This document shows positions 35,731 to 43,800 of a stretch of DNA of 64,000 nt, piece by piece (position 1 is the stretch's first letter; each line of letters begins with the position of its first letter). The notes under the pieces are model-generated. The model searched no databases and was not told the DNA's origin. It saw nothing but the letters and a program-made list of their open reading frames with translations. The stretch spans positions 62,001 to 126,000 of the forward strand of contig ONTT01000003.1 of assembly GCA_900320865.1 (NCBI GenBank), in the 5' to 3' direction. Position numbers and translations under genes: made by a program. The stretch comes from an uncultured Bacteroidales bacterium. GTDB taxonomy: Bacteria; Bacteroidota; Bacteroidia; Bacteroidales; Paludibacteraceae.

Positions 35731-35966
35731 CTATTTTTTTCGATGTAGTCGTAGAGGTCCTGGAGGGTAATGAGGGCCTTGATTTCCGGAATGATAATAG
35801 CGCAGCCGAAAGTCTTTTGCACAAATGAGGCTATTGCGACAGCGTCCACGCTCGTAATTCCCAAATCGCGTCTCAACTCTGTATCGGGAGTTATCATCGC
35901 CGAGTCAAAATCAAGCGTGTCGATGAGAAACGCATTCGTTTGTGATATAATTTGTTCTTTAGTCAT
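35727..35966 (-). CDS. Acyl carrier protein
   Basis: 79 aa, acidic four-helix carrier. The phosphopantetheine site is DLGITSVDAV with Ser39, matching the usual D-S-L with T-S-V. It is followed by EIKALITLQDLYDYIE, the typical last helix. It is distinct from housekeeping AcpP, which carries LGADSLDTVEL. Sits 11 nt after the abiEii stop and upstream of the ligase gene, so it is expressed as part of that run and is the likely partner of the ligase and of the condensation-like protein at 38583. Confidence 0.88.
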   Translation of the reverse strand: MTKEQIISQTNAFLIDTLDFDSAMITPDTELRRDLGITSVDAVAIASFVQKTFGCAIIIPEIKALITLQDLYDYIEKNS

Positions 35967-35977
35967 AGTATTTCATA

Positions 35978-36754
35978 TTATTTGATAATTTCTTCGAATC
36001 GTAAAATCATCTCGCTCTTGCGGGTATCGAAGAGGAGATGCTCGAAGTCGCGTTGCTTCATTTTCATATCCGTTTTCGCTATCGTTTCGCGGAGCGCTAA
36101 ATTTAGTTGCTCCTTATCGGCAATACCCTCTCGTTGCAGCAAAAACATATAGTCCGGTTCCGTACGCTGCATAAGGAAGAGCACATCATAGAAATCCCTT
36201 CCTTTCTGACGAGTGAGCAATGCGCACAACTTCATCGACAGTAGCACTCCGATAGGCGGCACGGGAACGGGGAAAGAGAATCCATTACGTTGGACAATCG
36301 CCATCTCGCGGGGATAATCAATGCCCTGGTCTTGCGCCTCGATCTTCATGAGGAATCGCTCTTCACGGTGTCCGGTTAGTTGCAAATCAAAGAGCAATTC
36401 CGGAAAGTGCACGTTGCTACGAAAAGCAGTAAGGCGGGAGTTCTCCTTATTGCGCAACTCTGCGTTCAGTCCTTGCAATTGCAGGTATCGAACTAAGTCG
36501 TCTGACATCTGCCTGAAATAGCTTTCACTCAGTCCTTTGCAATCAAAATCCAAATCCTCGGAGAAGCGATCTATACCATGTATCAGGCGCAAATTAGTAC
36601 CTCCAATGAAGATGAGTTTCGCTGCATACGGCGAGCGCGCAATCCATTCCAATGCCAGCAACTCCACATATTCCTTGAGCATATGCTTCTGGAAAGCGGC
36701 ATTCTGCGCGATGTACGGAGGATAGAATCCCCGTATGTACTCCATATCAATCAT
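35978..36754 (-). CDS. abiEii: AbiEii-family nucleotidyltransferase toxin
   Basis: 258 aa. DUF1814/AbiEii fold: LIFIGGTNLRLIHGIDRFSE with GGTNLR (51-56) and the acidic pair DLD (67-69), then EIEAQDQ-like and the conserved SMKLCALLTRQKGRDFYDVL. Members are type IV toxins that transfer nucleotides and inhibit translation, giving phage-induced growth arrest. Starts in a 4-nt overlap with the upstream antitoxin gene, the usual order of AbiE modules. Lodged between psd-like and ACP genes. Confidence 0.88.
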   Translation of the reverse strand: MIDMEYIRGFYPPYIAQNAAFQKHMLKEYVELLALEWIARSPYAAKLIFIGGTNLRLIHGIDRFSEDLDFDCKGLSESYFRQMSDDLVRYLQLQGLNAELRNKENSRLTAFRSNVHFPELLFDLQLTGHREERFLMKIEAQDQGIDYPREMAIVQRNGFSFPVPVPPIGVLLSMKLCALLTRQKGRDFYDVLFLMQRTEPDYMFLLQREGIADKEQLNLALRETIAKTDMKMKQRDFEHLLFDTRKSEMILRFEEIIK

Positions 36755-37368
36755 AGTTCGTATGCCTTTAATAACAACTTGATTCGCTTATTAAGAATGG
36801 GACTATTGATACGCTCCGCAAATTCCTTCAGCCGAGCGAGATTCAGTTCATCATGCATCCAATCCTCATCAAGGCGCAATTCGCGCATGTCTTCGACGGA
36901 GGAATATTGCGGGTAGAGGTATAACAGGTCAATGATTGCTTTTTCCGGAGTAGCCATCATATACTGCTTCCCATCGCGCATTGTTTTAGGTTCAAATCCC
37001 CAGAAGAGTCGCGGACGGACGGTCTGGTAACTGAATTGGCCGAACGCATTCTCATACCGGCAGGTCTTCTGCGTAGTCACACTCGTGATCTCCACTACCG
37101 CCTCCGGAATGATGCCATAAAAGGATAGCACCGTATGCAGACTGATATACGATGGGGTATAAATCCTACCGGCAAAGTACCGCGCATAATCCGGTTGCTG
37201 CAGATAATCCGCGAATGCATACCAGCCCCTACGCAGCATCACGATATATCCGGACTTCTGCCACTGATGCCAGTTAGCGCGGTTAAAATCCGGCGATATA
37301 GCATGGACCTGATGCACCGAAAAACACCCTAAGCCATGCCACTGATTATAAAACTGCGTATACGTCAT
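36751..37368 (-). CDS. abiEi: AbiEi-type antitoxin / transcriptional regulator
   Basis: 205 aa. An N-terminal winged-helix part (FSVHQVHAISPDFNRANWHQ, WQKSGYIVMLRRGWYAF) is followed by the AbiEi C-terminal fold (YISLHTVLSFYGIIPEAVVE, ITSVTTQKTCRYENAFGQFS, ATPEKAIIDLLYLYP). AbiEi proteins repress their own promoter and counteract AbiEii. A clear promoter lies 26 nt upstream (37394-37426). Confidence 0.85.
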   Translation of the reverse strand: MTYTQFYNQWHGLGCFSVHQVHAISPDFNRANWHQWQKSGYIVMLRRGWYAFADYLQQPDYARYFAGRIYTPSYISLHTVLSFYGIIPEAVVEITSVTTQKTCRYENAFGQFSYQTVRPRLFWGFEPKTMRDGKQYMMATPEKAIIDLLYLYPQYSSVEDMRELRLDEDWMHDELNLARLKEFAERINSPILNKRIKLLLKAYEL

Positions 37369-37393
37369 TCTGACGATTTATTTCTAAAACGTT

Positions 37394-37426
37394 GCAAAAT
37401 TACAACTTTTCCGGAATATATGCAAA
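37394..37426 (-). promoter_or_regulatory. Promoter of the abiE pair
   Basis: Minus strand: TTTG (37423-37426), spacer CATATATTCCGGAAAAGTTG, TAATTTTGC (37394-37402). The central TTCCGGAA is a palindrome and a candidate operator for AbiEi. Confidence 0.75.
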
Positions 37427-37449
37427 AAAAATGTCAAAAAAATGACAAA

Positions 37450-38520
37450 TCATGCCATTTTTTCACCTGCTTTGACGGATTTAGGTGAAATTTGCGGGGC
37501 ACGACCGGGCTCAAAGAAAAGAACGACGTCGCTGCCGCCGAACTGGAAGCAGCCTAACTCATCTCCTTGAGTTAATTTTTGATTTTTGATTTTTGATTTT
37601 TGATTTTCGAATGTCCATTGTACGGAGGAGACTTGCTGGACGCCAACGGCGACAAGAGCGATTTTGCCGAAGTCGGGGGTTTCCAATACTAAAACTCCGC
37701 GCGTCTCCAACATCTGGGAATCCGTCACGCCGAGTTGGTCATAACGATACCTACCCTGCGCTTCATCCCAGATAATCACGCCTCCTCCGGCATGAATACC
37801 CTCAATGGTTTTGCATTCCAAGACCGTACCATCACACGGTGCATGGAACCGGTGGTAGTCAAAGACGTCGAGGACAATATGCGTCGTCTCGCCGCCGGCA
37901 AAGGTTTCCCGATACGGGCTATCGCCTAACAAATCGAGCCAGTTAGCGATGGACGCCGTTTTGACCGGTGAGAAAACGATTTCGCCATCGCAAGGACTTA
38001 TAAAGTTGAAAGTTGAAAGTTGAAAGTTGAAAGGATTTCGTAGTCTCCGAGCAAAGAAATCATTCCAGGAATGCCAATTAGACGGCGACTCATAGCGATC
38101 GGTATCGAGTTCGAAACGCGCGTCTGTACGCGCGAGATTATAATAGGTGTCGTTCCAACTATCCGGGCTACTGAGCCATTCGCCCCAAGCGGTATTGTAA
38201 TCCTTGAGCCAAGCCGCTACTCGCGGTTCGTACTGAAGCGATGGATAAACATAGCCCTTGTCGCGGAGCTCATCCAGAGGCTGATCGAGTAAGAAATAGA
38301 AATAGCCGATATTCTGGTCGATGCGGCGGAAGAACGAAGCATCCTCACCTATGTCCATCCCCTGCCACGGCATCAGATGCGCAAAACGCTCCACGTATGC
38401 ACACCAATCGTCTATCGTCCGCACGGGGTTCGTCTCCCGATGCGGATTGGCGATAGCGGCTTGCAAAAGCGACTGCTCAAGCAAAGCGCGGAGAGGTATA
38501 TTATTTATAAGGGCGTTCAT
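37450..38520 (-). CDS. Phosphatidylserine-decarboxylase-family pyruvoyl enzyme, PsiD-like
   Basis: 356 aa. The C-terminal PSD domain has ISPCDGEIVFSPVK, THIVLDVFDYHRFHAPCDGT (the YHRFHAP catalytic His region) and the self-cleavage motif FGGS with Ser330, then DVVLFFEPG. The N-terminal half (VRTIDDWCAYVERF, NDTYYNLARTDARFEL, SWNDFFARRL) resembles the extra domain of soluble PSD relatives such as fungal tryptophan decarboxylase PsiD. There is no membrane segment, so the substrate may be a free or carrier-bound amino acid rather than phosphatidylserine. Two heptamer arrays are translated within it, at 38004-38034 and 37574-37608, the latter only about 8 residues before FGGS. Confidence 0.85.
   Translation of the reverse strand: MNALINNIPLRALLEQSLLQAAIANPHRETNPVRTIDDWCAYVERFAHLMPWQGMDIGEDASFFRRIDQNIGYFYFLLDQPLDELRDKGYVYPSLQYEPRVAAWLKDYNTAWGEWLSSPDSWNDTYYNLARTDARFELDTDRYESPSNWHSWNDFFARRLRNPFNFQLSTFNFISPCDGEIVFSPVKTASIANWLDLLGDSPYRETFAGGETTHIVLDVFDYHRFHAPCDGTVLECKTIEGIHAGGGVIIWDEAQGRYRYDQLGVTDSQMLETRGVLVLETPDFGKIALVAVGVQQVSSVQWTFENQKSKIKNQKLTQGDELGCFQFGGSDVVLFFEPGRAPQISPKSVKAGEKMA
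37574..37608. repeat. Heptanucleotide array in the PSD-like gene (copy 1)
   Basis: AATTTTT, three GATTTTT, GATTTTC. The coding strand reads ENQKSKIKNQKL. Confidence 0.88.
38004..38034. repeat. Heptanucleotide array in the PSD-like gene (copy 2)
   Basis: AGTTGAA repeated four times. The coding strand reads FNFQLSTFNF. Confidence 0.88.
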
Positions 38521-38542
38521 TGTTGATTTTTTCGTGATGACG

Positions 38543-38580
38543 TAATGACGGGATTACGGGATTAGGGATTCGGGATTACG
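38543..38580. repeat. Intergenic heptanucleotide array
   Basis: GGGATTA/GGGATTC units between the condensation-like and PSD-like genes. It fills most of the 62-nt gap. Confidence 0.8.
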
Positions 38581-38582
38581 AA

Positions 38583-39740
38583 CTATTCCTCCAGGAGCCA
38601 TTCAACATATTTGCGGACTAATGCCGCAAAGCGGCGGATTGAGGATTCTTTATAATGAGTAGCGGAGTAGCGGAACCAGATGGATAAATCCTGCGGATGT
38701 TCGTGTATCTCTACATCCAAGAGCGCATAAGCGTACTTTTGCTTCGGAATAGAAACTATCTCTAAGGGCAGGTCGATATTCCGCAGCATATCTTCTGAAT
38801 CGGTAATACGCAACACATTGACCGCATAGTTCCATCGCTTGTTATACGGCGCCGTCAGCGTATAGGGATAATCGCTATGGGCAATACCGGAGCGGATTTG
38901 ATTACGAGCAAGTCGGATCAAATCCGATTTATGATTTATGATTTTTAATTTATGATTTATTTTGAACGGTACGTCGCGATGGAGGCTACCAAAGATACGT
39001 TGCTCTTCCGGCGCTTCGCGGCCTTCATATGCCCAAGTAAGCGCGGCTTCGTCTGTACCGCAATATTCGGCTATAGCCAGCGCTGTACAGAGAGAGAAGA
39101 GACCTTCGTAGGACAAGTATTTCGTTTCTGCTAAGTTTACAATCTTATCGTGTAAATCGGTATAATCCGCTTTGTATAATCCAGGCTTGGAAGGCAGGAG
39201 AGTCCATAGGCATTTTCGGTCTATCGCAGGGCGGACAGGAATGGAAGAATCCGCAAACTCTTTGACCAGCCAATCACAACTTGCCAAATAATGAGAATCC
39301 GTTTTTAGTTGCTCAAATCGCGCTACGTGTCCCCAATAATCATCCGGCTCTAAAGGCAAACCAACATAGGCGCGTTGAATATCATCCAATAATATCTCCG
39401 CGCTTTTTCCATCGCCCAAGATGCGGCTTATCTGCACTTTTATTACCAAATCCTCTCCTTGTACGGAAAGGTCAAAATCATGGTACGGACCATGAAGTAT
39501 ATCTTTCAACGACGAGGGATAATGGTTGCCGTGTCCATCCACACGCATCTGAAAAGCAGGATGATTCGCCAAAGCGATTCGTATAGCTTGCTCAATACGG
39601 GCCTTTTCTTTTGCCCCATTACGCCATCTGCATGCTAATGGGAAACGATATACCATTGGCAGCCACCGAGTGGCATCGAAGACCAACTGCGAATACGGCA
39701 GAAGAGGGTATTTCTTTATTGGAGATTGGAAATTGGACAT
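38583..39740 (-). CDS. Condensation-domain-like protein with altered HHxxxDG motif
   Basis: 385 aa. The N-terminal layout (PLLPYSQLVFDATRW, IEQAIRIALANHPAFQMRV, then VQISRILGDGKSAEILLDDI) follows NRPS condensation domains and related CoA-dependent acyltransferases. The HHxxxDG motif reads SRILGDG (residues 105-111), so both His are lost while Asp-Gly remain. The C-terminal lobe has a DFG-like region (PLEIVSIPKQKYAYALLDVE). Probably cytoplasmic. It may have another catalytic mode or be non-catalytic. Its first eight residues (MSNFQSPI) are encoded by a heptamer array, and another array codes KINHKLKIINHKS (38926-38960). Upstream of the PSD-like gene on the same strand. Confidence 0.75.
   Translation of the reverse strand: MSNFQSPIKKYPLLPYSQLVFDATRWLPMVYRFPLACRWRNGAKEKARIEQAIRIALANHPAFQMRVDGHGNHYPSSLKDILHGPYHDFDLSVQGEDLVIKVQISRILGDGKSAEILLDDIQRAYVGLPLEPDDYWGHVARFEQLKTDSHYLASCDWLVKEFADSSIPVRPAIDRKCLWTLLPSKPGLYKADYTDLHDKIVNLAETKYLSYEGLFSLCTALAIAEYCGTDEAALTWAYEGREAPEEQRIFGSLHRDVPFKINHKLKIINHKSDLIRLARNQIRSGIAHSDYPYTLTAPYNKRWNYAVNVLRITDSEDMLRNIDLPLEIVSIPKQKYAYALLDVEIHEHPQDLSIWFRYSATHYKESSIRRFAALVRKYVEWLLEE
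38926..38960. repeat. Heptanucleotide array in the condensation-like gene
   Basis: GATTTAT GATTTAT GATTTTT AATTTAT GATTTAT. The coding strand reads INHKLKIINHKS. Confidence 0.85.
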
Positions 39741-39755
39741 TGGAGATTTGAGATT
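39718..39755. repeat. Heptanucleotide array spanning the start of the condensation-like gene
   Basis: ATTGGAG ATTGGAA ATTGGAC ATTGGAG ATTTGAG. The start codon is inside the third unit (39738-39740) and the array also reaches the stop codon of the upstream gene. Confidence 0.85.
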
Positions 39756-40641
39756 AACGTTTACGGATAATAGCCCATATTATTCCTCCAACAATGATAA
39801 TCAACAATAAGATGCCGCATAATTGCGGTGTGAACCAAGGTCTCTCTGCGACAACCGGCTCGGCTTCCACCAAATCACCTATATAAGCCAACATGGGTTC
39901 TCCGTTAATTGTGGCATCCGACCATACTTCCAATAAGTCGGTAGGGAAAATTACTTTCTGTTTTGGGGTGGTCAGTTGGTCATATTCCATTCCTGCCGTC
40001 AGGCGCATCCCTAACAGCGTCCACGGGTAGCACTCCAGATGTTCTTCTGCTATTTCGATAGCTGACAGATCATAGAATTTCTCGGGCCAGTTATACTCTA
40101 TTTGTGTCGGAGCGAGGGCTCGTTCGACGTAGCGAAGGAGAGTATTTGCACAACCGAACTTAACTAGATTCATCTGCATATCTTTCTCGTTGAGCATGTG
40201 ATTATCCATCTGCTCCCAAAGACGTTGCTCGGCATCAGGTGGCATGTTGATATGGTATTCATGCACAGCGCGATGCCATATTCGGTAATCCTCAATATAG
40301 TCATCGGTATTGACAGCGAACATACCCATCTTTAGTTTTCCGGTGACATAATCCCATAATTGGCCTTTGATTTTTTCGCTCTCATAAGAGAAACAATAGT
40401 CCAGATGAAATGTGGGGCATTGAAGGCGCAAGAAAGCATGGCCTGTAATCCCTAAGTAATCCTGGCTCTGATCTGTAGGATCGGCGATACATAGGCTGAC
40501 TTGTACGAAATCCGGAGCAAGGCGATCAATCGTATCATTGAACCCTTGCGCAGCATTGCGCTCCGCGACAGACATCTCTTGCCCCCATGCCGTAACAGAC
40601 AATAGGAGCAGCAATAAGCCGTATATACGTATTTGTTTCAT
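39754..40641 (-). CDS. Exported Lnb/DUF4105-like membrane protein
   Basis: 295 aa. A signal peptide (MKQIRIYGLLLLLLSVTAWG) is followed by a papain-like DUF4105/Lnb N-terminal domain with GHAFLRLQCPTFHLDYCFSY (His68 and Cys83), the later FGCANTLLRYVERAL, and one C-terminal TM helix (LCGILLLIIIVGGIIWAII) with a basic end. Relatives act in lipoprotein N-acylation (Lnb) or are of unknown periplasmic function. The catalytic assignment is by pattern only. It is 13 nt upstream of the condensation-like gene and could head the lipid or amide cluster. Confidence 0.75.
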   Translation of the reverse strand: MKQIRIYGLLLLLLSVTAWGQEMSVAERNAAQGFNDTIDRLAPDFVQVSLCIADPTDQSQDYLGITGHAFLRLQCPTFHLDYCFSYESEKIKGQLWDYVTGKLKMGMFAVNTDDYIEDYRIWHRAVHEYHINMPPDAEQRLWEQMDNHMLNEKDMQMNLVKFGCANTLLRYVERALAPTQIEYNWPEKFYDLSAIEIAEEHLECYPWTLLGMRLTAGMEYDQLTTPKQKVIFPTDLLEVWSDATINGEPMLAYIGDLVEAEPVVAERPWFTPQLCGILLLIIIVGGIIWAIIRKR

Positions 40642-40652
40642 AGGCGTAGTGC

Positions 40653-40689
40653 AAAAAATCCCATATGCGCGACGGCATATGAGATTTTT
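40653..40689 (-). terminator. Terminator after the 42-aa peptide gene
   Basis: Minus strand: AAAATCTCATATGC / GCATATGGGATTTT with a GC-rich loop and T-run, 6 nt after the stop codon at 40695. Confidence 0.8.
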
Positions 40690-40694
40690 CGCGA

Positions 40695-40823
40695 TTAGGG
40701 GATGATGTCACCTGTCAGACGAGCTGGAGCAGGAGGATCCGTAGGATCAAAACTTGTCATAAGAATACCCTTTGGCCCCATGGGCATTTCCTCTACTTGA
40801 GGAATAATATAGTTCTTTTTCAT
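40695..40823 (-). CDS. Short protein of unknown function (42 aa)
   Basis: Reads MKKNYIIPQVEEMPMGPKGI and on to TGDIIP before TAA. It lies between the 2137-aa giant gene (43 nt upstream) and a strong terminator, so it would be the last gene of that transcript. The MKK-x-Y-x-x-P start resembles many small uncharacterised Bacteroidales peptides. The Pro/Asp-rich end (DPTDPPAPA) is not a membrane segment. No signal peptide. Evidence for translation is only the intact frame and position. Confidence 0.55.
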   Translation of the reverse strand: MKKNYIIPQVEEMPMGPKGILMTSFDPTDPPAPARLTGDIIP

Positions 40824-40836
40824 ATTATTATGAGTT

Positions 40837-40869
40837 TTCAGTGTTCAGTATTCAGTTGTCAGTAATCAG
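40837..40869. repeat. Heptanucleotide array at the 3' end of the 2137-aa giant gene
   Basis: TTCAGTG TTCAGTA TTCAGTT GTCAGTA ATCAG. The stop codon of the giant gene (40866-40868) is inside the last unit. Confidence 0.8.
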
Positions 40870-43800
40870 CGCACAAGCGATCCGGTAATGGTATAGAGTT
40901 TACCATCACGAATAATATATACATGGTTATTAATCAGCACCTTAGCCGCCTTGATGGCATTGCCTTCAGGATCTACCCAGATGGGTTCGATATCGGTAGT
41001 TGTTTGTGGCGCTTTCGATACCGTACGCAGACCATAGCGAGCAGTTGTGCCCTGCTCCAACCGCATGGTATATGCATTCTGCGACAGATTCCATATAGCT
41101 TCGCCATCGCGAGTGAGATAGAGCTCATTCGGTTGCTCTTCCGTAGAGCGCAGAATATCAATCGTATATTTGCCGTCCTGAGGAACAGAGAGCACGAGCG
41201 GATAGTCGGCTTCCCCATTTACAGGAGCCATGGTGTTGAGACAGAGCTTGGTATCATAACGATCAATCCATATCTGTGCAATCTTAGCACTTACGCCCAT
41301 CTTAGCGAGGTCTTTTCCTACCGTATATGCATCCGGAGTTTTACTATCGTCCGTTTGAACAAATACACGGTCCTCGAAAGCCTGATTGATTGGCGCAAAA
41401 CGCACTTCGTAGTTCGAAGTCTCGTTCTCAGCAACCATTCTGCGCGGAGCAGGAGAAGGTCCAAATTCGCCACCTTGGGTTACAGTAATATTCTTGTCCG
41501 CAGGCACTTGCACATAAGCTCCCTGACCCACTACCAGTTTAGTAGTGTTGAGCACAATCGGATCATAGCTATCCGATTCCGGAATATAAACCTGACCGTA
41601 AGTAACGCCGGCATTGACGTACGCATGGAAGAGCGCCGGATTCGCCACACCATTCCAACTTGCATCCTTACCATTGTTGTCTGTTGCCTCTGGATATTTT
41701 TTTACAGAAGTAGTGGTAGTCAGCAAGTCCGCACCTGCCTTCTTCGCAAAGCGGATGGAAGATGCATTCTCCATGACGCAAACCATATAGAGTATACCCG
41801 GTTGCATAACATCACCATTGCTCAACTGCGTCCATGTCTTTTGCGGACCTTGCGCAGCACGACGAGCTCCATCATACGTCAGCACATATACGCCGCTATT
41901 AAGCGTCAACGCGTGTCCGTTGACCGATATACCGGTTGCAGCATCTACCAGCCAAGGCACAGCTATGGCATACCACTTACGCGGTTGCGTATTCACCTTG
42001 AAATCAAAGTAGGCATTACCGGTAAGAGTGAGGTAGTTCTCACCAAGCAACTGACCGGAGTGAACACCATCGGAGGTCAGAATAAGATTCTGATAAGTAA
42101 CCGGAGCACTGAGCTGCGTTACGCCATTCGAAACCTCCAGACTCGGGATAGCCTCCGGAGCAAAATGGGCATAATAGGTAGCACCACCTTCAGCAGCCTT
42201 CGGCGTCATGCCATTCTTATAAACGCGTTCGCCGTCTTTTACTACAGACCAACCATCGAAGATATAGGTCTCCTCCGATGTAGCCTCACGCTCCGGCGTA
42301 GGACCGGTATAGGTAGTAGCCGTACCCTTAGCCTGACTTACTTCCTTGAGAAGCGAGCCATCATAATTCCTCCATGTGATAGTCACGTTGTCGCAAGTAG
42401 AGCAAGAGAACTCCGCCACAAGAGTGCTATCACCCGTGATCGTTACAGTACGCGAGGTAGCCTTCTTATTGGGGTCCTCACTCGCCAAATCGCTCCATCC
42501 TTCGAATTCATATTTCAGGTCACTTGGCGTAACTGTTACTTCAGCGGCCGCATCATATATATAATCCGCGCGCGCACCGGTGAAAGTAGCAGCTCCAGAA
42601 GGAGAACATTTGAGCGTGAGCGCATATTTCTTAGGCACAGGCGTAAAGGTAGCTTTATACTCTGCATTACTCATAACCGTCTGGATTTGAGGATACCAAG
42701 CGAAGGTATAATCATTTGCATTATCCGACTCTTTTACAGGAGTAGCGGAGCAAGCCGGTGTCTCACCATAGTGGTACGTATTCGTTTCGATCTCGTCGCC
42801 TTTTTCGTCCTGGAAGGTAACCGTATATTCGCGTTGTACCTCGCGATAAACAGCCGTATAAGTCATTGCCTGAGTAACCTCATCAACGGCTGGAGACCAG
42901 TGGTCGAACACGTACGTAAATTCGCTCGTAGGCCGTTTTCCGGTCAAAGCATCATCGTTATTCCACTTTCCATTCTTGAAGACAGGTGGTATCGGTTGGT
43001 CGCCGATAGTCACCATTGTATCTTTCAACACTGTTGTACCGTTATAATCCACGAAACGGATCTCATACTCCGTAGGCGGCACCTCGAGCCATGTAGCGCG
43101 ATAGGTCTGATCGCCCGTCACGGCAGCCAAAGCCGGTTCCCATTGGAGGGTATGGCCTGTGCGGGTAGGTACATTTTCGCAGACCGGTATCTCGTTATGC
43201 GTCAGCAGATGACGCTCGATCTCATCACCACCTTCGTTGGTGAAGATGATAGCGTATTTACGCGGTTGCTCGGTATAAGTAGCGGTGTAAGTAACATCGC
43301 TCGTTACTTTACCAAGTGCCGGAGCCCAGCCCGTGAAATCATAGGTATAGTCAATGTTTGCAGGACGCGTCGGGTTAGATCCCAAGTACTCCGCTTGCGT
43401 TCCGTAGGTTACACTATAATCTTCCCAAATAGTATCGCCAGAAGATACATCTATCGTATATGATTTGATCTCCGTACCATCCCAGTTCTTCCATGTGATG
43501 GTGAAGCGCTGTTCTTTCCATTTGCCTTCCTCTTCGTCCCAATAGTAATAGGTATCGTTGTTCGGGTGGATACAATGATAGAGGTTATCTTTCTTCTCTA
43601 CCTCCCACCACTGGCAGTCATTCATAAGTATAAAGAGACGACCGGCGCCATCTTTGTCGCTGAAGGTGTGATCTGCGTTGCCGTTGAACATATAAACACC
43701 TTCTCCCAGATCAACCCTGGAGGTTACATTGACCGCCACGTACTCGGCCGGCTTCGCATAATAGGTTGTTTGACCACCTACGATTTCCTTCATGAAGCAC

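Noticed and set aside
40923..43463. 846-codon open frame on the plus strand
   Set aside because: Antisense shadow of the 2137-aa giant gene, with no recognisable domain.
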